From Pseudomonas fluvialis (GTDB taxonomy: Bacteria > Pseudomonadota > Gammaproteobacteria > Pseudomonadales > Pseudomonadaceae), in NCBI RefSeq assembly GCF_014207935.1, contig NZ_JACHLL010000001.1:496001-560000 (forward strand): a stretch of DNA of 64,000 nt, in the 5' to 3' direction. The stretch's first letter is position 1, and every line of letters begins with the position of its first letter. The translations under genes were made by a program, and so were the position numbers. A model generated the notes under the pieces. The model was given only the letters and a program-made list of their open reading frames with translations. It was not told the origin of the DNA and did not search any database. Of the stretch, positions 62,748 to 64,000 are shown in pieces.

Positions 62748-64000
62748 ATGAACCTGCGCAATCGCATCCTGCTGCTGTGCATCGGCCTGCTGCTGGTCAT
62801 CCTGCTGCTGGTGCTTGGCCTGGTGCAGCGTTCGACCTACCAGCACACCCGCACGCAGATCAGCGAACAGCTGCGCTTTGCCCATGGCGTACTGGTCAAT
62901 GAGCTGCACGGGCGCCAGCAGGCGCAGAGCGCCATGGCCGAGCTGATTGCCAAGGACTTCACCCTGCTCGGCGAAATCGCCGACCTGATCGCCAGCCCCG
63001 AGCAGCAGGCACAGTCGCTGTCCGCTGCCCTGGAGTCGTTCAGCGCACGCAGCCAGGCCAGCTTCGCCCTGGTCAGTGCGCCGGACGGCCGCATCCTGGC
63101 CGGCACCGACGGACTGTTGCAGGCGGGCCAGCGTCTGCCCTGGCATGAACTGCTGGTCCAGGACGAGCCCGTCAGTCAGGAGCGCCTGGTACTGCTCGGC
63201 GGCCAGGTGCTGCACGTCAACCTGACCCCCATCTTTGCCCCACGCCCCAATCTGCTGGGCTGGCTGGTGATGGCCTTCACCCTCGACGACGAGGCCGCCC
63301 GCCACCTGGGCGAGTTGTCCGGCGCCCAGGTAGCGCTGCTCGCAGGCCCACCCGGAGCCTATCTGGTGCCGGCCAGCAACCTGCCGGCCAGCGCTCGCGC
63401 CGAGCTGGCCGGGTTGCAGCTGGGCGAGGCCAGCGAGCAGTTACTGGAACTGCAGGGCGAACAGCAGGTGATCTACCGCGCCCCCGTGGCCGGCACCGGC
63501 GGCGAGTTGCAACTACTACTGCTGCGCTCGCTGTCCGGTGCGCTGGCCAGCTATCAGCCACTGCGCTGGCAACTGGTGGCGATCACCGCGCTGGCCCTGC
63601 TGCTGGCGGTGATCGGCGCCTGGCTGCTGGCCAGCACGGTGAGCCGGCCACTGCGGCAGATGGTCGACAGCGTGCGGCGCATTGCCGCCGGCGATTACCA
63701 GGCCCGGGTGAGTGCCGGCGGCGGCGCGGAAATCAGTCTGCTGGCCAGCGAGTTCAATCACATGCAGCAGGACATCGCCGAACGCGAGGCGACCATCAGC
63801 TTCCTCGCCTACCGAGATCCGCTGACCGGCCTGGACAACCGCAACCGCTTCGTCGACCGCCTGCAGGACGCCCTGGCCGCCGCCACGCCCGGCACCGGCG
63901 TGGCGGTGCTGCTGATGGACCTGGACAACTTCAAGGACCTCAACGACACCCTCGGCCACGAGGCCGGCGACCAGCTGCTGCGCCTGCTCGGCGAACGCCT
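62748..64000 (+). CDS. Membrane diguanylate cyclase (GGDEF), cut by window end
   Basis: The first 417 codons of a membrane signalling protein. TM1 is near 7-26 (LLLCIGLLLVILLLVLGLV), followed by a periplasmic sensor of about 250 aa, TM2 (VAITALALLLAVIGAWLLA), HAMP (RPLRQMVDSVRRIAAGDY), a short coiled coil and the start of a GGDEF domain (YRDPLTGLDNRNRF, LLMDLDNFKDLND). The GGDEF signature and any EAL domain lie beyond the window. It starts 5 nt after the cupredoxin-like gene; the pair is one operon. Confidence 0.9.
   Translation, partial: MNLRNRILLLCIGLLLVILLLVLGLVQRSTYQHTRTQISEQLRFAHGVLVNELHGRQQAQSAMAELIAKDFTLLGEIADLIASPEQQAQSLSAALESFSARSQASFALVSAPDGRILAGTDGLLQAGQRLPWHELLVQDEPVSQERLVLLGGQVLHVNLTPIFAPRPNLLGWLVMAFTLDDEAARHLGELSGAQVALLAGPPGAYLVPASNLPASARAELAGLQLGEASEQLLELQGEQQVIYRAPVAGTGGELQLLLLRSLSGALASYQPLRWQLVAITALALLLAVIGAWLLASTVSRPLRQMVDSVRRIAAGDYQARVSAGGGAEISLLASEFNHMQQDIAEREATISFLAYRDPLTGLDNRNRFVDRLQDALAAATPGTGVAVLLMDLDNFKDLNDTLGHEAGDQLLRLLGER

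Overview
The window looks like chromosomal DNA of a Pseudomonas (sensu lato), probably near the P. aeruginosa / P. mendocina / P. alcaligenes groups. Base composition is GC-rich and strongly Pseudomonas-like in codon use. It carries ntrBC, glcB, creBCD, the arcDABC operon with an ANR-type box, fabY-cysQ-nudE-yrfG, spermidine dehydrogenase and several Crc/Hfq-like CA motifs. About fifty protein genes are supported. I saw no rRNA, tRNA, insertion sequence, prophage or CRISPR array. Most long open frames opposite the genes are GC-bias shadows and are left out.

Layout: 1-2.9 kb holds the end of ntrB, ntrC and rarD. 3.1-6.5 kb holds an ACT-domain regulator, a GNAT enzyme and malate synthase G; two perfect DnaA boxes lie in the convergent gap before them. 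6.5-12.4 kb has two orphan periplasmic binding proteins opposite a chemoreceptor-porin-PstS-like operon with a FliA-type promoter. 12.5-16.4 kb carries a cNMP/CBS/nucleotidyltransferase protein, a DEDDh exonuclease and an HD-GYP protein. 16.5-22.3 kb is the creBCD region read leftward, extended by a 79-aa membrane protein, a CBS protein and four short overlapping genes downstream of creD, one of them a 39-aa basic peptide.

22.6-29.8 kb is the arginine deiminase operon arcDABC, followed by potE and a binding protein, with stem-loops between arcA/arcB and arcB/arcC. 29.8-38.2 kb is a polyamine/amine catabolic block: spermidine dehydrogenase, SpuD-like binding protein, LysR regulator, PauB/PuuB-like oxidase, aldehyde dehydrogenase and flavin amine oxidase. 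An acyl-CoA ligase stands opposite fabY. From memory, P. aeruginosa has fabY directly after arcC, so 27.5-40 kb looks like an insertion in that synteny. 42-47 kb carries TauE, a thioesterase, cysQ, nudE, yrfG, a periplasmic binding-like protein and a glycine-zipper protein.

47.3-62.1 kb is a catabolic locus of unknown substrate: a DUF1302 barrel and a DUF1329 protein, a MalT-like LuxR regulator preceded by 17-nt tandem repeats, an MFS transporter, thiolase, thioesterase, iron alcohol dehydrogenase, acyl-CoA dehydrogenase, 3-hydroxyacyl-CoA dehydrogenase and a LysR regulator. Several of its genes carry CA-rich Crc/Hfq-like motifs at the translation start, suggesting one catabolite-repressed regulon. 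The window ends in a cupredoxin-like periplasmic protein followed by a diguanylate cyclase cut by the window edge.
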